Both the position numbers and the translations under genes were made by a program. A model generated the notes under the pieces. That model saw nothing but the letters and a program-made list of their open reading frames with translations. It had not been told where the DNA came from and made no database searches. Positions 9,540 through 17,951 of a stretch of DNA of 64,000 bases are shown here, in pieces. Every line of letters begins with the position of its first letter. The first letter of the stretch is position 1. The stretch comes from an uncultured Collinsella sp. GTDB lineage: Bacteria; Actinomycetota; Coriobacteriia; Coriobacteriales; Coriobacteriaceae. The stretch spans positions 47,500 to 111,499 of the forward strand of contig CABRFZ010000003.1 in the NCBI GenBank assembly GCA_902470365.1. The letters run 5' to 3'.

Positions 9540-9553
9540 CTAATCTCCCAATA

Positions 9554-9620
9554 AGTTGCGGTGGAATAGTCCCTAAATTAAAGTCACGGGGCTTTAAACA
9601 GGAACTATTTCACCGCAACT
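9554..9620. repeat. 67-bp palindrome, AGTTGCGGTG family, copy 1
   Basis: Outer arms start AGTTGCGGTGGAATAGT and end with its near-complement finishing CACCGCAACT. A second copy of exactly the same length lies at 43698-43764 and shares the outer arms but not the loop. Located between the converging LuxR-regulator and mgtA genes. Confidence 0.85.
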
Positions 9621-9720
9621 GCTGGGGGGATAGACTGCGGCGGCGGCAGAGGCAACGGCAGCGGCGTTGGCAGCTGTGGTAGTGGCAACGGCAGCTGGCA
9701 GGGTGTTTTCCGTCTACTTG

Positions 9721-12489
9721 CTACAGCAGCTCGCCGTGGCGGGCAATGTAGCGGCGCTTTGCCAGCTGGGTGAGCGCGATATAGGCGGTAACGATGCCAA
9801 TGAGCAGCCCAAAAAAGCTCGTGGGCAGCGGCATGAGGCCGAGCGCATCGGCGATGGGGCTTGCCGGCAGCCAGGTGACGAGCGCCAGGCCCAGCACGGT
9901 AAGAACGCACAATGCGGGCGCGGCGTGGTCGCGCGGGCTCGGCAGATTCGGGGAGCGCAACATGTGGACCACGAGTGTCTGCGACCACATGGACTCGACA
10001 AACCAGCCGCTCTGGAAGAGCGCAGCAAAGGTCGCCATACCCGCGACGTCGCCCGCGGCGGCAAGCTCGGACCAGCTTGCGTCCACGGCGGCGGGGCACA
10101 CGACAAAGAAGAGCGCGGCGAAGGTCACGATGTCAAACAGCGAGCTCACGGGGCCCAGCTCGAGCATAAAGCCCTTGATGGACGCGGCGTCCCAGGCACG
10201 CGGGCGGGCAGTCCAGGCGTCATCGACGGTGTCCCACGGCAGTGCGATGCACACGATCTCGTAGACCAGCGACAGCAGTACCAGCTGCAGGGCGCTCATG
10301 GGCAAAAACGGCAAGAACAGGCTCGCGACGGTCACGGACAGCACATTGCCAAAGTTGGAGCTCACCGTGGTCTTGAGGTACTTGAGCAGGTTGCCGTAAG
10401 TGCGGCGGCCTTCGATGGTGCCGCGCTCGAGCACGCCCAGGTCCTTCTGAAGCAAGATGATATCGGCGGATTCCTTGGCAATATCGACGGCCGAATCGAC
10501 CGAGATGCCGCAATCGCTCGCACGCATGGCGGCGGCGTCGTTGATGCCGTCGCCCATAAAGCCCACGGTGTGGCCGAGCATCTCGCGCATGACACGTACC
10601 AGGCGCGCCTTCTGCAGCGGCGAGAGCTTGGCGAAGAGGTGGGTTTTCTCGGCGCGCTTGGCAAGTTCGGCGTCATCGAGCGCATCGATCTCGGAGCCGA
10701 GCAAGACGTTGCTCGCATCGATACCAATCTGCTCGCAGACGGTGGCGGCGACGCGGTCGTTGTCGCCGGTTAGGACCTTGACCGCCACGCCCTTGGCCTC
10801 GAGGGTGGCGACGGCGCCCGCGGCACTTGCTTTGGGCGGATCGAGGAAGGCCAAAAAGCCCATCAGCACCATGTCGCACTCGTCGGCGATGCCAAACTCG
10901 CCCACGCAGCGCGGATTGGTCTTCTGCGCCACGGCAATTACGCGTAGGCCCTCGGCGTTAAGTCCGGCGATCTGCTTGCGAATCTGGGCGAGCTTCTCGT
11001 CGGTGAGCGGCTGAGCGATGCCATCGATCTCGACAAAGGAGCAGATCTCGAGCATTTCCTCGGCAGCGCCCTTGGTAACCATCTGGGTTTTGCCTTGGGC
11101 GTCGGCGACAACTACGCTCAGGCGACGGCGCGAGAAATCGAAGGGAACCTCGTCGACCTTGGTGTAGCGGTCGCGCAGGCTCTGGCCCAGCATGGAATCG
11201 GGTGCGACGGTCGAGGGCGTCACATCGGCACGGTCGATTACGGCCAGGTCGATAAGATTTTTGAGGCCGGTCTGGAAGAAGCTGTTCAAAAACGCATGGC
11301 GCAGCACGCGCGCGTCCTCGTTGCCATCGGTGTTGAGGTAGCGCTCGAGCACGATGCGGTCTTCGGTGAGGGTGCCGGTCTTGTCGCAGCACAGGACGTC
11401 CATCGCTCCGAGGTTTTGAATCGCCGGCAGCTCCTTGACGATAACCTGGCGACGGGCGAGGTCCTTGGCGCCCTGCGACAGGCTCGTGGTCACGATGACG
11501 GGAAGCATCTGCGGCGTGATGCCCACGGCCACGCTCGTGGCGAACAGCAGCGCGTCGATGACGTTGCCCTTGGTGGCGGCGTTGATGGCAAAGACGGCCG
11601 GCGCCATAACGAGCATCAGGCGCACCAGCAGCATGGAGACGCTCGAGACGCCGCGGTCAAACGCGCTCTTTTCGCCGCGCCCGTTGAGCATCTTGGCGAT
11701 GCCGCCCAGGTAGGTGTCCGAGCCGGTGGCAACGACAAGCGCCATGGCGGCGCCGTTTTGCACGGAGGTGCCGGTAAAGACGATGTTCTTGCAGGCAGAG
11801 AGTGGCAGTGCGGAGCCGTCGGCGCCCTCGACGACGGTGACGGCGGTGGTCTTCTCGACGGCCTCGCTCTCGCCGGTGAGTGCGGACTCGATCACAAACA
11901 GGTCGCGCGCGGTGATGATGCGGGCATCTGCCGGCACCATATCGCCGGCAGAGAGACGGATTACATCGCCGGGGACGAGCTCGTCGAAGGGGATCTCGAT
12001 GCGCTCGCCGTCGCGCAGGGCGGTGCAAGTGTTGGAGACCAGGTCCTTGAGGGCCTCGGCCGCATTGCCGCTGCGGGCTTCCTGGATAAACTTCATGCCG
12101 CCCGATACCAGCAGCATGATGCCGATGACGATGACCGTGGAGGGGTCGCGCTGCGGCTCGGGTGCGGCGAGCACGTCGATGTAGAGCGAGACCAGTGCGA
12201 GCGCGGCGAGGATGCCGGCGAAGGGATCGATGAACGCGTCGGCGATGCGGCGGGCGAGCGTTTTGGTCGTTGCCTCGATGGTGTTGGGGCCGACGGCGTT
12301 CAGGCGCTCAGTTGCCTGCTCGACGGTGAGGCCGTTTGCCGTGGCGTCAAGCAGTACGAGGGCGTCCTCGGCACTATGGGTGGCGGCGAATATGGTGTTC
12401 TTGGACAGGCCGGTATGAGCGGCAGGGCGCGCCGTGCGGCGGCGCTTGGAGATGGCTTCGAGTACCGTGACGGTTTTGAGCATCAGCAT
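9721..12489 (-). CDS. mgtA: Mg2+-transporting P-type ATPase
   Basis: 922 residues, the usual size for the P3B family that imports Mg2+ across the cell membrane using ATP. Visible in order: N-terminal actuator region with TGESE, the phosphorylation motif DKTGTLTED (Asp near residue 367), the nucleotide-binding segment, the hinge GDGINDAAAMR, and a C-terminal membrane bundle. ATG 12489 has AAGGAGG 6 bases upstream. The gene sits behind a leader of about 270 bases with a 23-codon ORF and hairpins, so Mg2+-dependent leader control is plausible (inference). It is monocistronic; the next gene in this direction is far away. Confidence 0.95.
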   Translation of the reverse strand: MLMLKTVTVLEAISKRRRTARPAAHTGLSKNTIFAATHSAEDALVLLDATANGLTVEQATERLNAVGPNTIEATTKTLARRIADAFIDPFAGILAALALVSLYIDVLAAPEPQRDPSTVIVIGIMLLVSGGMKFIQEARSGNAAEALKDLVSNTCTALRDGERIEIPFDELVPGDVIRLSAGDMVPADARIITARDLFVIESALTGESEAVEKTTAVTVVEGADGSALPLSACKNIVFTGTSVQNGAAMALVVATGSDTYLGGIAKMLNGRGEKSAFDRGVSSVSMLLVRLMLVMAPAVFAINAATKGNVIDALLFATSVAVGITPQMLPVIVTTSLSQGAKDLARRQVIVKELPAIQNLGAMDVLCCDKTGTLTEDRIVLERYLNTDGNEDARVLRHAFLNSFFQTGLKNLIDLAVIDRADVTPSTVAPDSMLGQSLRDRYTKVDEVPFDFSRRRLSVVVADAQGKTQMVTKGAAEEMLEICSFVEIDGIAQPLTDEKLAQIRKQIAGLNAEGLRVIAVAQKTNPRCVGEFGIADECDMVLMGFLAFLDPPKASAAGAVATLEAKGVAVKVLTGDNDRVAATVCEQIGIDASNVLLGSEIDALDDAELAKRAEKTHLFAKLSPLQKARLVRVMREMLGHTVGFMGDGINDAAAMRASDCGISVDSAVDIAKESADIILLQKDLGVLERGTIEGRRTYGNLLKYLKTTVSSNFGNVLSVTVASLFLPFLPMSALQLVLLSLVYEIVCIALPWDTVDDAWTARPRAWDAASIKGFMLELGPVSSLFDIVTFAALFFVVCPAAVDASWSELAAAGDVAGMATFAALFQSGWFVESMWSQTLVVHMLRSPNLPSPRDHAAPALCVLTVLGLALVTWLPASPIADALGLMPLPTSFFGLLIGIVTAYIALTQLAKRRYIARHGELL

Positions 12490-12628
12490 AGGGTCCTCCT
12501 TGTTGAGGGGAGTTAGCGTACGTGTCGTATTTGCTTCAAAAAACCTAGATGTCGCTCACGTCAAGCTCTTGAGCCCACAAAGGGTGCAGCGCGCCTTTGC
12601 GGTGGTTTTGGCGATCTGCCGGTGGCGT

Positions 12629-12700
12629 TTATGCGTGTGCGGAGTCCTCGCGGCGTGCCGAGGGCGACATGCAGGTTTTTCGACTAGGACTGCCTTCCAT
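12629..12700 (-). CDS. Putative 23-aa leader peptide of mgtA
   Basis: ATG 12700 follows an excellent ribosome site (TAGGAGG, 6-base spacing). The peptide begins MEGSPSRKTCMSPSARR and ends EDSAHA before TAA. It lies inside the mgtA 5' leader, 139 bases before the mgtA start, downstream of a good promoter. Mg2+ transporter leaders in enterobacteria use short ORFs to couple translation to transport-gene expression; this peptide has no sequence match I recognise. Could be fortuitous, but the ribosome site argues against that. Confidence 0.45.
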   Translation of the reverse strand: MEGSPSRKTCMSPSARREDSAHA

Positions 12701-12767
12701 GGCACACCTCCTAAAGGCTGAGCGCAGCGCGCTTTGGGTATCTCGTACCCCTTTTTAATCCGCCCGT

Positions 12768-12796
12768 ATTCTTGATGAGGGGGTTTGACATGTCAA
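12768..12796 (-). promoter_or_regulatory. Candidate mgtA promoter with palindromic -35 region
   Basis: On the minus strand TTGACA (12796-12791), a 17-base spacer and AAGAAT (12773-12768) form a near-consensus promoter. The -35 box is half of the palindrome TTGACATGTCAA (12785-12796), which also presents TTGACA towards pyrE, so a regulator bound here could affect both genes. In the leader, a nine-pair hairpin with arms CCGCAAAGG and CCTTTGTGG lies near 12581-12607. Confidence 0.6.
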
Positions 12797-12926
12797 CCCC
12801 ATTGTTCGGAAAACCATTCCCCCTGACAAAGCCTTTACAGAATGCCGTGGCCCCAAAGCGCGCCCGCATCGACGCTTCGCCTGCGCTAAACTGGAAGGCA
12901 CGTACGCGATTACGAGAGGAGCCCGC

Positions 12927-13607
12927 ATGGAGGCTTACAAGCAAGAGTTCATCAAGTTTATGGTTGAGTCCGACGTTCTTAAGTTCGGCAGCTTTACACT
13001 CAAGAGCGGCCGTCAGTCCCCGTTCTTTATGAACGCCGGCGCTTACGTGACGGGCTATCAGCTCAAGAAGCTGGGCGAGTATTACGCCCAGGCCATCCAC
13101 GATAACTTTGGCGACGACTTTGATGTGCTGTTTGGACCGGCCTACAAGGGTATTCCGCTGGCCGTCGTGACCGCAATTGCCTACCACGAGCTGTACGGCA
13201 AGGAGGTCAAGTACTGCTGCGACCGCAAGGAGGCCAAGGACCACGGTGCCGATAAGGGCAACCTGCTGGGTTATGAGCCCAAGGACGGCGACCGCGTGAT
13301 TATGGTCGAGGATGTCACCACCAGCGGCAAGTCCATCGACGAGACCTATCCCAAGGTCAAGGCTGCTGCCGATGTCGAGATTAAGGGCCTGATCGTGTCC
13401 CTCAACCGCATGGAGGTCGGCAAGGGCGGTGTGACCACCGCGCAGAAGGAGATCGAGGCCAAGTACGGTTTCCCCGTCGCGAGCATCGTCTCCATGGCTG
13501 AGGTCGTCGAGACCCTCTACAACCACGAGATCGACGGCAAGGTTGTCATCGACGACGAGCTCAAGACCGCCATCGACGCCTACTACGAGCAGTACGGAGC
13601 ACGTTAG
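12927..13607 (+). CDS. pyrE: Orotate phosphoribosyltransferase
   Basis: 226 residues. The enzyme joins orotate to PRPP to make OMP in pyrimidine synthesis. The PRPP-binding loop is clear (VIMVEDVTTSGKS, about residues 125-137), as is the N-terminal KSGRQSPFFMNAG substrate region. GAGAGGAG precedes ATG 12927. It is separated from other pyr genes. Its TAG stop overlaps the first base of a structured repeat, so the repeat may act as its 3' end or terminator. Confidence 0.95.
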   Translation: MEAYKQEFIKFMVESDVLKFGSFTLKSGRQSPFFMNAGAYVTGYQLKKLGEYYAQAIHDNFGDDFDVLFGPAYKGIPLAVVTAIAYHELYGKEVKYCCDRKEAKDHGADKGNLLGYEPKDGDRVIMVEDVTTSGKSIDETYPKVKAAADVEIKGLIVSLNRMEVGKGGVTTAQKEIEAKYGFPVASIVSMAEVVETLYNHEIDGKVVIDDELKTAIDAYYEQYGAR

Positions 13608-13770
13608 TTACGGCGTTTTACCAAACGCCGTAACTGCTCGACGCTGCGCGGGCCGCATTTGGACAATCTGACGTTCAACTTCAAGGGCGCGACCAGAAGG
13701 TCAGCGCCCTTTCGTTTCACGTCACCTTGTCTCAAATGCGACCCGCTCGCTGTCCGTTCTCTACCTGCGG
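13607..13770. repeat. Covarying multi-stem element, copy A
   Basis: Begins at the last base of the pyrE stop. Stem 0 has left arm GTTACGGCGTTT and loop TACC. Then follow the spacer GCTCGACGCTGC, an outer stem (CGCATTTG with CAAATGCG, flanked by GCGGG with CCCGC), an inner TGACGT/ACGTCA stem and a terminal hairpin with AAGGGCGC/GCGCCCTT and GACC/GGTC. Copies B (15623) and C (35536) keep the fold with different arms. Confidence 0.88.
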
Positions 13771-13832
13771 CGTCGTCTTGCTCCGAATGCGGCCCGTTCG
13801 CTGCCGTTGCCAAGGCATCGGCGTTGCCGGAC

Positions 13833-14000
13833 TAGTCATTGGGGACGTTCATAAATGACTACTCAGGAATGAGCGTGGATAATCTCCCGTTTTTGGCCTG
13901 TGTGCGGGCTCAAAGTGGGAGATTATCCACGCTCGTTAGTTAAGCGTCCGAAAATCCACACTCGCCAAACCTACCAAAAAGGGACGGTTTTATTTTGGCA
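13833..14000. repeat. Cluster of three palindromes upstream of the EIIA gene
   Basis: Three units sit in a gene-free stretch: a GGGAC hairpin with arms TAGTCATT/AATGACTA (13833-13861); an 18-bp perfect inverted repeat starting GAGCGTGGATAATCTCCC (13871-13888 with 13917-13934); and a TACCAAAA/TTTTGGCA unit around GGGACGG (13972-14000). The rest of 13771-14195 holds no convincing gene. Confidence 0.8.
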
Positions 14001-14195
14001 CGTTTCGGTCGGTATCAGGAAGTGTCAGGGACGGGGCGGCGGCAGGACTCGAGAGCGAAAAGAAGTATCGGGTTTGGTGCGCCCGCTTCTGCCCGTCCCG
14101 CGCGTGGGCGATACTCGGCTTATCGAACCGCGATGCAAAGGAGATGCTCATCCCACGAGCACTACCGAGAAGGGCTTGCGATTCGAGCCCTCGCC

Positions 14196-14224
14196 TTAGT
14201 ATTTTGGTCATTTGGCACTATAAT
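14196..14224 (+). promoter_or_regulatory. Candidate promoter of the EIIA gene
   Basis: A perfect TATAAT lies at 14219-14224 with a weak -35 (TTAGTA) 17 bases upstream. It is about 50 bases before the start codon. Confidence 0.5.
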
Positions 14225-14273
14225 TACCGTAGGCATGCGCACAACGTTGCGCTTAATCAAGAGGAGAAAACGT

Positions 14274-14810
14274 ATGGGTCTGTTTGATATGTTCAAGAAG
14301 AAGGCTGAGCCCGCGGCTGCCGCTGCTCCGGCCTCCATCTCTGCTTCTGCCGGCGCCGACGTGCTGTGCTCGCCCGTCAAGGGCAAGGTCATCAAGATGG
14401 CCGACGTGCCCGATCCCGTCTTTGGCGGCGAGGTTCTGGGCAAGGGCTGTGCCGTGTGGCCCGAGGACGATCTGGTCTACGCTCCCTGCGACGGTAAGGT
14501 GACCGTCACCATGGGTCACGCCGTGGGTCTGCAGTCCGATAGCGGCATCGAGGTTCTGGTGCACGCTGGCGTCGATACCGTCAACATGAACGGCGATGGC
14601 TTCGAGGGCTTCGTCAAGGCCGACGACGTTGTGAAGGCTGGCCAGCCCATACTCAAGATCGACCGCGCCAAGATCGCCGCTGCCGGTTACAAGGACTGCG
14701 TCGTCGTGGCCGTGTCCAACACCGCCGAGTTTGCCGATGTCGAGCTCACCGTCGAGGCAGAGTCCGCCGTCGCCGCCGGTGACGCTATCGTCAAGGTCGT
14801 CCGCAAGTAA
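14274..14810 (+). CDS. crr: PTS glucose-family EIIA protein
   Basis: 178 residues. GAGGAG precedes ATG 14274; the frame is open further upstream but without a ribosome site. After a lysine/alanine-rich N-terminal tail, the EIIA-Glc fold runs from about residue 25 (LCSPVKGKVIKMADVPDPVF). The phosphorylated His is in VLVHAGVDTVNM (about residue 95) and the partner His is in TMGHAVG. It takes phosphate from HPr and passes it to an EIIB domain. It stands alone, so it may serve several EIICB transporters lacking a IIA domain and possibly a signalling role. The name crr is by family; target transporters are unknown. Confidence 0.9.
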   Translation: MGLFDMFKKKAEPAAAAAPASISASAGADVLCSPVKGKVIKMADVPDPVFGGEVLGKGCAVWPEDDLVYAPCDGKVTVTMGHAVGLQSDSGIEVLVHAGVDTVNMNGDGFEGFVKADDVVKAGQPILKIDRAKIAAAGYKDCVVVAVSNTAEFADVELTVEAESAVAAGDAIVKVVRK

Positions 14811-14833
14811 ACTGCGGCGTCCAAAGGATGTGC

Positions 14834-14865
14834 AAGGGTGGTCGGGTTTTCCAGCCACCTTTTTT
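14834..14865 (+). terminator. Terminator after the EIIA gene
   Basis: A hairpin with arms AAGGGTGG and CCACCTTT, short loop around GGGTTTTCC, and a run of Ts at 14860-14865 lies 24 bases after the stop. Confidence 0.8.
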
Positions 14866-15046
14866 ATTGCACCGTGGGGAAGCGTTTTATTGCACGTTGG
14901 GCGGGCTTGCAAACCGTTCGGACGCTAAAACGAACCGACCACGCCTTCGCGTTGCCGAGGGTGTTCATAAGTGGATAGTATGGGCTTACTTATTACAACG
15001 TGTGCCGCGTCCGGGAAGCGCGGTGCCGCTCATTGGGAGGAACAAC

Positions 15047-15604
15047 ATGAAAAAGAAGCTGCTGCTTGCGCCCCTCATGGCCGTCTTGGTTGCATGTGTG
15101 GTCGTGCTTTCCGGCTGTGGAGGTCCTTCGGTTGAGGAGCTCATCACCGAGGATCTTACGACGCAGTTTGACGAGGTCAAGAACGGTGGCGACGACTTCC
15201 TTTCTGGTCTGGAGGAGGCTTCGGGCGACGAGTTCGAGCAGCTGGGTATCGATCCCAAGGAGTATGCCAAGACCTATCTCGAGGGCTTTGACTACAAGAT
15301 CGGCGACGTGACGGTCGACGAGGACAAGGGTGTCGCGACCGCCGAGGTCTCTATCACCTGCAAGTCTATGAACAAAATCGTCGAGGACTTCTCCACCCAG
15401 TATCAGGAGAAGGTCGCCGCGCTTGATACGGTTCCTTCCGATGACGAGCTGTACAAGATGGCCGGTCAGGTTATGGTCGATGTGACCAAGGCCACCGAGC
15501 CCAGGAAGACCACGGTTATCTTCAAGTACACCTGCAACGACGACGGCGAGTGGTCTGCCGACGACTCCGTCAACTCCGAGATGATGGATGCAATGCTGAG
15601 CTAG
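15047..15604 (+). CDS. Small secreted lipoprotein (DUF5105-like)
   Basis: 185 residues. ATG 15047 has GGGAGG upstream. The signal peptide MKKKLLLAPLMAVLVACVV ends in the lipobox LSGC. The mature part is acidic and helical, with the pattern SVEELITEDLTTQFDEVK then a central beta strand pair. This resembles the DUF5105 type of Actinobacteria and Firmicutes lipoproteins, a tentative match from memory. It stands alone and is followed after 18 bases by structured element copy B. Function unknown. Confidence 0.85.
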   Translation: MKKKLLLAPLMAVLVACVVVLSGCGGPSVEELITEDLTTQFDEVKNGGDDFLSGLEEASGDEFEQLGIDPKEYAKTYLEGFDYKIGDVTVDEDKGVATAEVSITCKSMNKIVEDFSTQYQEKVAALDTVPSDDELYKMAGQVMVDVTKATEPRKTTVIFKYTCNDDGEWSADDSVNSEMMDAMLS

Positions 15605-15622
15605 TTCGTTGCGCGGTAGTTC

Positions 15623-15788
15623 GTTACGGCGTTTTACCAAACGCCGTAACTGCTCGACGCTGCAAACGCCCCTAAGCGGCAATCTGACGTTCAATTTCAA
15701 GGGCGCGACCAGAAGGTCAGCGCCCTTTCATTTCACGTCACCTTGCTCGCTTAGGGGCGTTTTCGCTGTCCGTTCTCTACCTGCGGCG
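15623..15788. repeat. Covarying multi-stem element, copy B
   Basis: Same stem 0 (GTTACGGCGTTT arm) and inner hairpin as copy A, but the outer stem is entirely different: left arm AAACGCCCCTAAGCG pairs with CGCTTAGGGGCGTTT. The right flank CGCTGTCCGTTCTCTACC is shared with copy A. Confidence 0.88.
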
Positions 15789-15885
15789 TTGCCGTGGTGG
15801 TCATTGGGGCGGCACTTGGGGACGTTCCTTTTCTGCCGGCAGTTGGGGACACTCCTTGTGCCAGCGTTGCATCGAGTGCTTGGGA

Positions 15886-16055
15886 AGATGCAACCCGGTT
15901 TTTGGTCAAATTCCGGGTCGCGGTTTCCGGATGGGGCGGGTAGCGGAAACTGCGACCCGGAATATTGCTCTGAAGTGGGATGCGGTTTCCCTGATGCGCC
16001 TCAAACGGAAAGCGCATCCCATTCCGGAGCTTCAAAACGGGATGCGCTTTCCGCG
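15886..16055. repeat. Imperfect palindrome array, GGGATGCGGTTTCC family, copy 1
   Basis: A near-perfect 19-bp inverted pair (TTCCGGGTCGCGGTTTCCG at 15911 and its complement at 15944) is followed by GGGATGCGGTTTCC (15977), its complement-like GGAAAGCGCATCCC (16007) and another GGGATGCGCTTTCCG (16040). A second array lies at 30800-30973. Diverged GGGGAC pieces fill 15800-15860. Confidence 0.8.
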
Positions 16056-16094
16056 CGGAAGAATTGTCGCAGCTGCGTTAAGCAGTGTCGCTCG

Positions 16095-16763
16095 TTACTC
16101 GCCCAGGATTAGCGCTGCGAGCTCGCCCTGGGTGTCCACCACGTAGTCGGCGCCGGCGGCTTCCAGCTCTGCGCGGCCGCGGAAGCCCCAGCTGACGCCC
16201 GCACTCTTAAGGCCGGCGTTGTGGCCGGTCAGGATATCGACATTGGAATCGCCTACGTAGAGCGTGGTCGCCGGGTCGGCGCCTAGCTCTTCCATCACAT
16301 GCAGCGTGACGGGTGCTTCGGGCTTGGGCGGAAACGCATCGACACGGCCCTGCACCAGCGCAAAGCGCTCGGAACCAAAATACTTTTCGATAAGCGGAGC
16401 CGCCGAGACGTGGTCCTTGTTAGTGAGCACGGCAAGCTGAACGCCCGCGGCGCGCAAGCGGTCGAGCATCTCGATCGTGCCGGCATAGGGAGCGGTGTGG
16501 TCTTCCTTGTGCTCGCCGTAGTAAGCCCTAAACTCGGCAAGCGTCTGCTCAAACATGCGGCCGTCGCCTGCGTACTCGGCGGGCATAAAGCGCTCAACCA
16601 GCTTGAGCATGCCGTTTCCCACCTTGTAGCGGTACTCGTCAACGGCAAACGTGGGCCAGCCGTGCGCCTCGCAGGTATGGTTGCCGGCGGCCGCCAGGTC
16701 CTCGAGCGTGTTGAGAATGGTGCCGTCCAGGTCAAAGATCACATGGGAAAAAGCTGCTGCCAT
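16095..16763 (-). CDS. gph: HAD-family phosphatase, phosphoglycolate phosphatase-like
   Basis: 222 residues from ATG 16763, preceded by GCAGGAG; upstream in-frame residues lack a ribosome site. HAD motif I is FDLDGTILNT (catalytic Asp pair), motif II is VLTNKD, the motif III Lys is in FPPKPEAP, and motif IV is YVGDSNVDI. This set matches the Gph/PGP branch that dephosphorylates 2-phosphoglycolate, but substrate cannot be fixed from sequence and other sugar phosphates are possible. Single gene between repeat DNA and hypE. Confidence 0.85.
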   Translation of the reverse strand: MAAAFSHVIFDLDGTILNTLEDLAAAGNHTCEAHGWPTFAVDEYRYKVGNGMLKLVERFMPAEYAGDGRMFEQTLAEFRAYYGEHKEDHTAPYAGTIEMLDRLRAAGVQLAVLTNKDHVSAAPLIEKYFGSERFALVQGRVDAFPPKPEAPVTLHVMEELGADPATTLYVGDSNVDILTGHNAGLKSAGVSWGFRGRAELEAAGADYVVDTQGELAALILGE

Positions 16764-16868
16764 GGGTGCTCCTGCCGCTTGAGTTGTAAAACGCACCCCA
16801 TGATACTGGGCATGCGTGCCGGGCATGTTTGGAATCTGAATATCTTTAATAGCCCTGAGCCTTTGTCG

Positions 16869-17903
16869 TTAGCAAATTCTCGGCAGCTGCTCTCCTACGA
16901 GCATGTCGAGGATGCGGGTCGAGCCCCAGCCGGTGCGCACGCGCACGGCGGGATGGGCGCCCTCGGCAAGTGGCAGCACGCGGCCGATGATGGCGGCATT
17001 CTCGCCGTAGCGGGCGGCGCGCATGGCGCTCAGCGCGGCATCGGCTTGCTCGGCCGGCACGACGGCAACCATCTTGCCCTCGTTTGCCACCTGCAGCACA
17101 TCGTAGCCGAGCATCTCGCAGGCGGCCTGCACGTCGGGACGCACGGGCACGGCATCCTCGTCGATCTCCATGGCAACGCCGCTGGCCTGCGCAAACTCGT
17201 TGAGCGTCGAGGCCAGGCCACCGCGCGTGGGGTCGCGGAAGCAGCGTGTGTCGGGTGCTGCGGAAAGCACATCGGCAATCAGGTGGTTGAGCGGCGCGGC
17301 GTCGCTTTCGATGGTGCTCGAAAACGCCAGACCCTCGCGTTGGCTCATGATAGCGATGCCGTGGTCGCCCAGTGTACCCGAGACCAGGATGACATCGCCG
17401 GGCTGGCAGTTTGCGCCGCTGAGCGCCACGCCCGCAGGCACCTCGCCCACGCCGGCGGTATTGATGTAGACGCCGTCGGCCCCGCCGCGCTCGACCACCT
17501 TGGTGTCGCCCGTGATTATGGACACGCCCGCCTCGCGTGCCGTCTCGGCCATCGTCTGCACAATCTGGCGGAGCCTATCCATGGGATAGCCCTCTTCGAG
17601 GATAAAGCCGCACGATAGGTAGCGCACGTTGGCGCCCGAGGTCGCGACGTCGTTGACGGTTCCGCACACGGCGAGGCGGCCGATGTTGCCACCGGGGAAG
17701 AACTGCGGCGAGACTACAAAGCTGTCGGTCGACATGGCGATGCGCCCGCTCGCGGGCAGCGCGGCGACGCCGGCGTCGTTGCCTTCGAGCAGCTCGGGCG
17801 ACCCAAAGGCATCCAAAAAGACCTCATCGATGATGCGTTTCATCATCTGGCCGCCGGAGCCGTGGCCCAGCAGGACGGTGCTATCGGTAACGCTATGGGA
17901 CAT
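16869..17903 (-). CDS. hypE: Hydrogenase maturation factor HypE
   Basis: 344 residues. HypE dehydrates a carbamoyl group on its C-terminal Cys to the cyanide ligand for the [NiFe] centre. Visible: the GHGSGGQMM N-terminus, the ATP-binding AIR-synthase-like fold (DSFVVSPQFFPGGNIGRLAV, then CGTVND and ITGDTKVV), DPTRGGLA, and the essential terminal cysteine in the ending PRIC. The gene lies 48 bases after hypD in the same operon. It is the last hyp gene of this run. Confidence 0.96.
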   Translation of the reverse strand: MSHSVTDSTVLLGHGSGGQMMKRIIDEVFLDAFGSPELLEGNDAGVAALPASGRIAMSTDSFVVSPQFFPGGNIGRLAVCGTVNDVATSGANVRYLSCGFILEEGYPMDRLRQIVQTMAETAREAGVSIITGDTKVVERGGADGVYINTAGVGEVPAGVALSGANCQPGDVILVSGTLGDHGIAIMSQREGLAFSSTIESDAAPLNHLIADVLSAAPDTRCFRDPTRGGLASTLNEFAQASGVAMEIDEDAVPVRPDVQAACEMLGYDVLQVANEGKMVAVVPAEQADAALSAMRAARYGENAAIIGRVLPLAEGAHPAVRVRTGWGSTRILDMLVGEQLPRIC

Positions 17904-17951
17904 ATCGAAAACTCCAATCGTGGGTGGTGCCGGTGTGCGGGTGTGTCCGGG

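Noticed and set aside
9640..9705. GGC/GCA trinucleotide-like tract that could encode a Gly-rich tail
   Set aside because: No start codon or ribosome site upstream and no neighbouring frame to extend; treated as simple sequence beside the palindrome at 9554.
11095..12516. 473-codon plus-strand frame opposite mgtA
   Set aside because: Low-complexity Gly/Val/Asp-rich product complementary to the clear P-type ATPase; no ribosome site or family match.
12711..13526. Long minus-strand frame opposite pyrE
   Set aside because: Its sequence is the mirror of a well-conserved pyrE gene with proper start, ribosome site and motifs; the antisense frame reflects high G+C codon bias.
13900..14199. 99-codon plus-strand frame before the EIIA gene
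   Set aside because: It runs through palindromic repeats, lacks a ribosome site and has no recognisable domain.
15880..16070. CRISPR array
   Set aside because: Repeat units alternate in orientation, are imperfect and lack regular spacers; no cas genes nearby. They are palindromic intergenic repeats.
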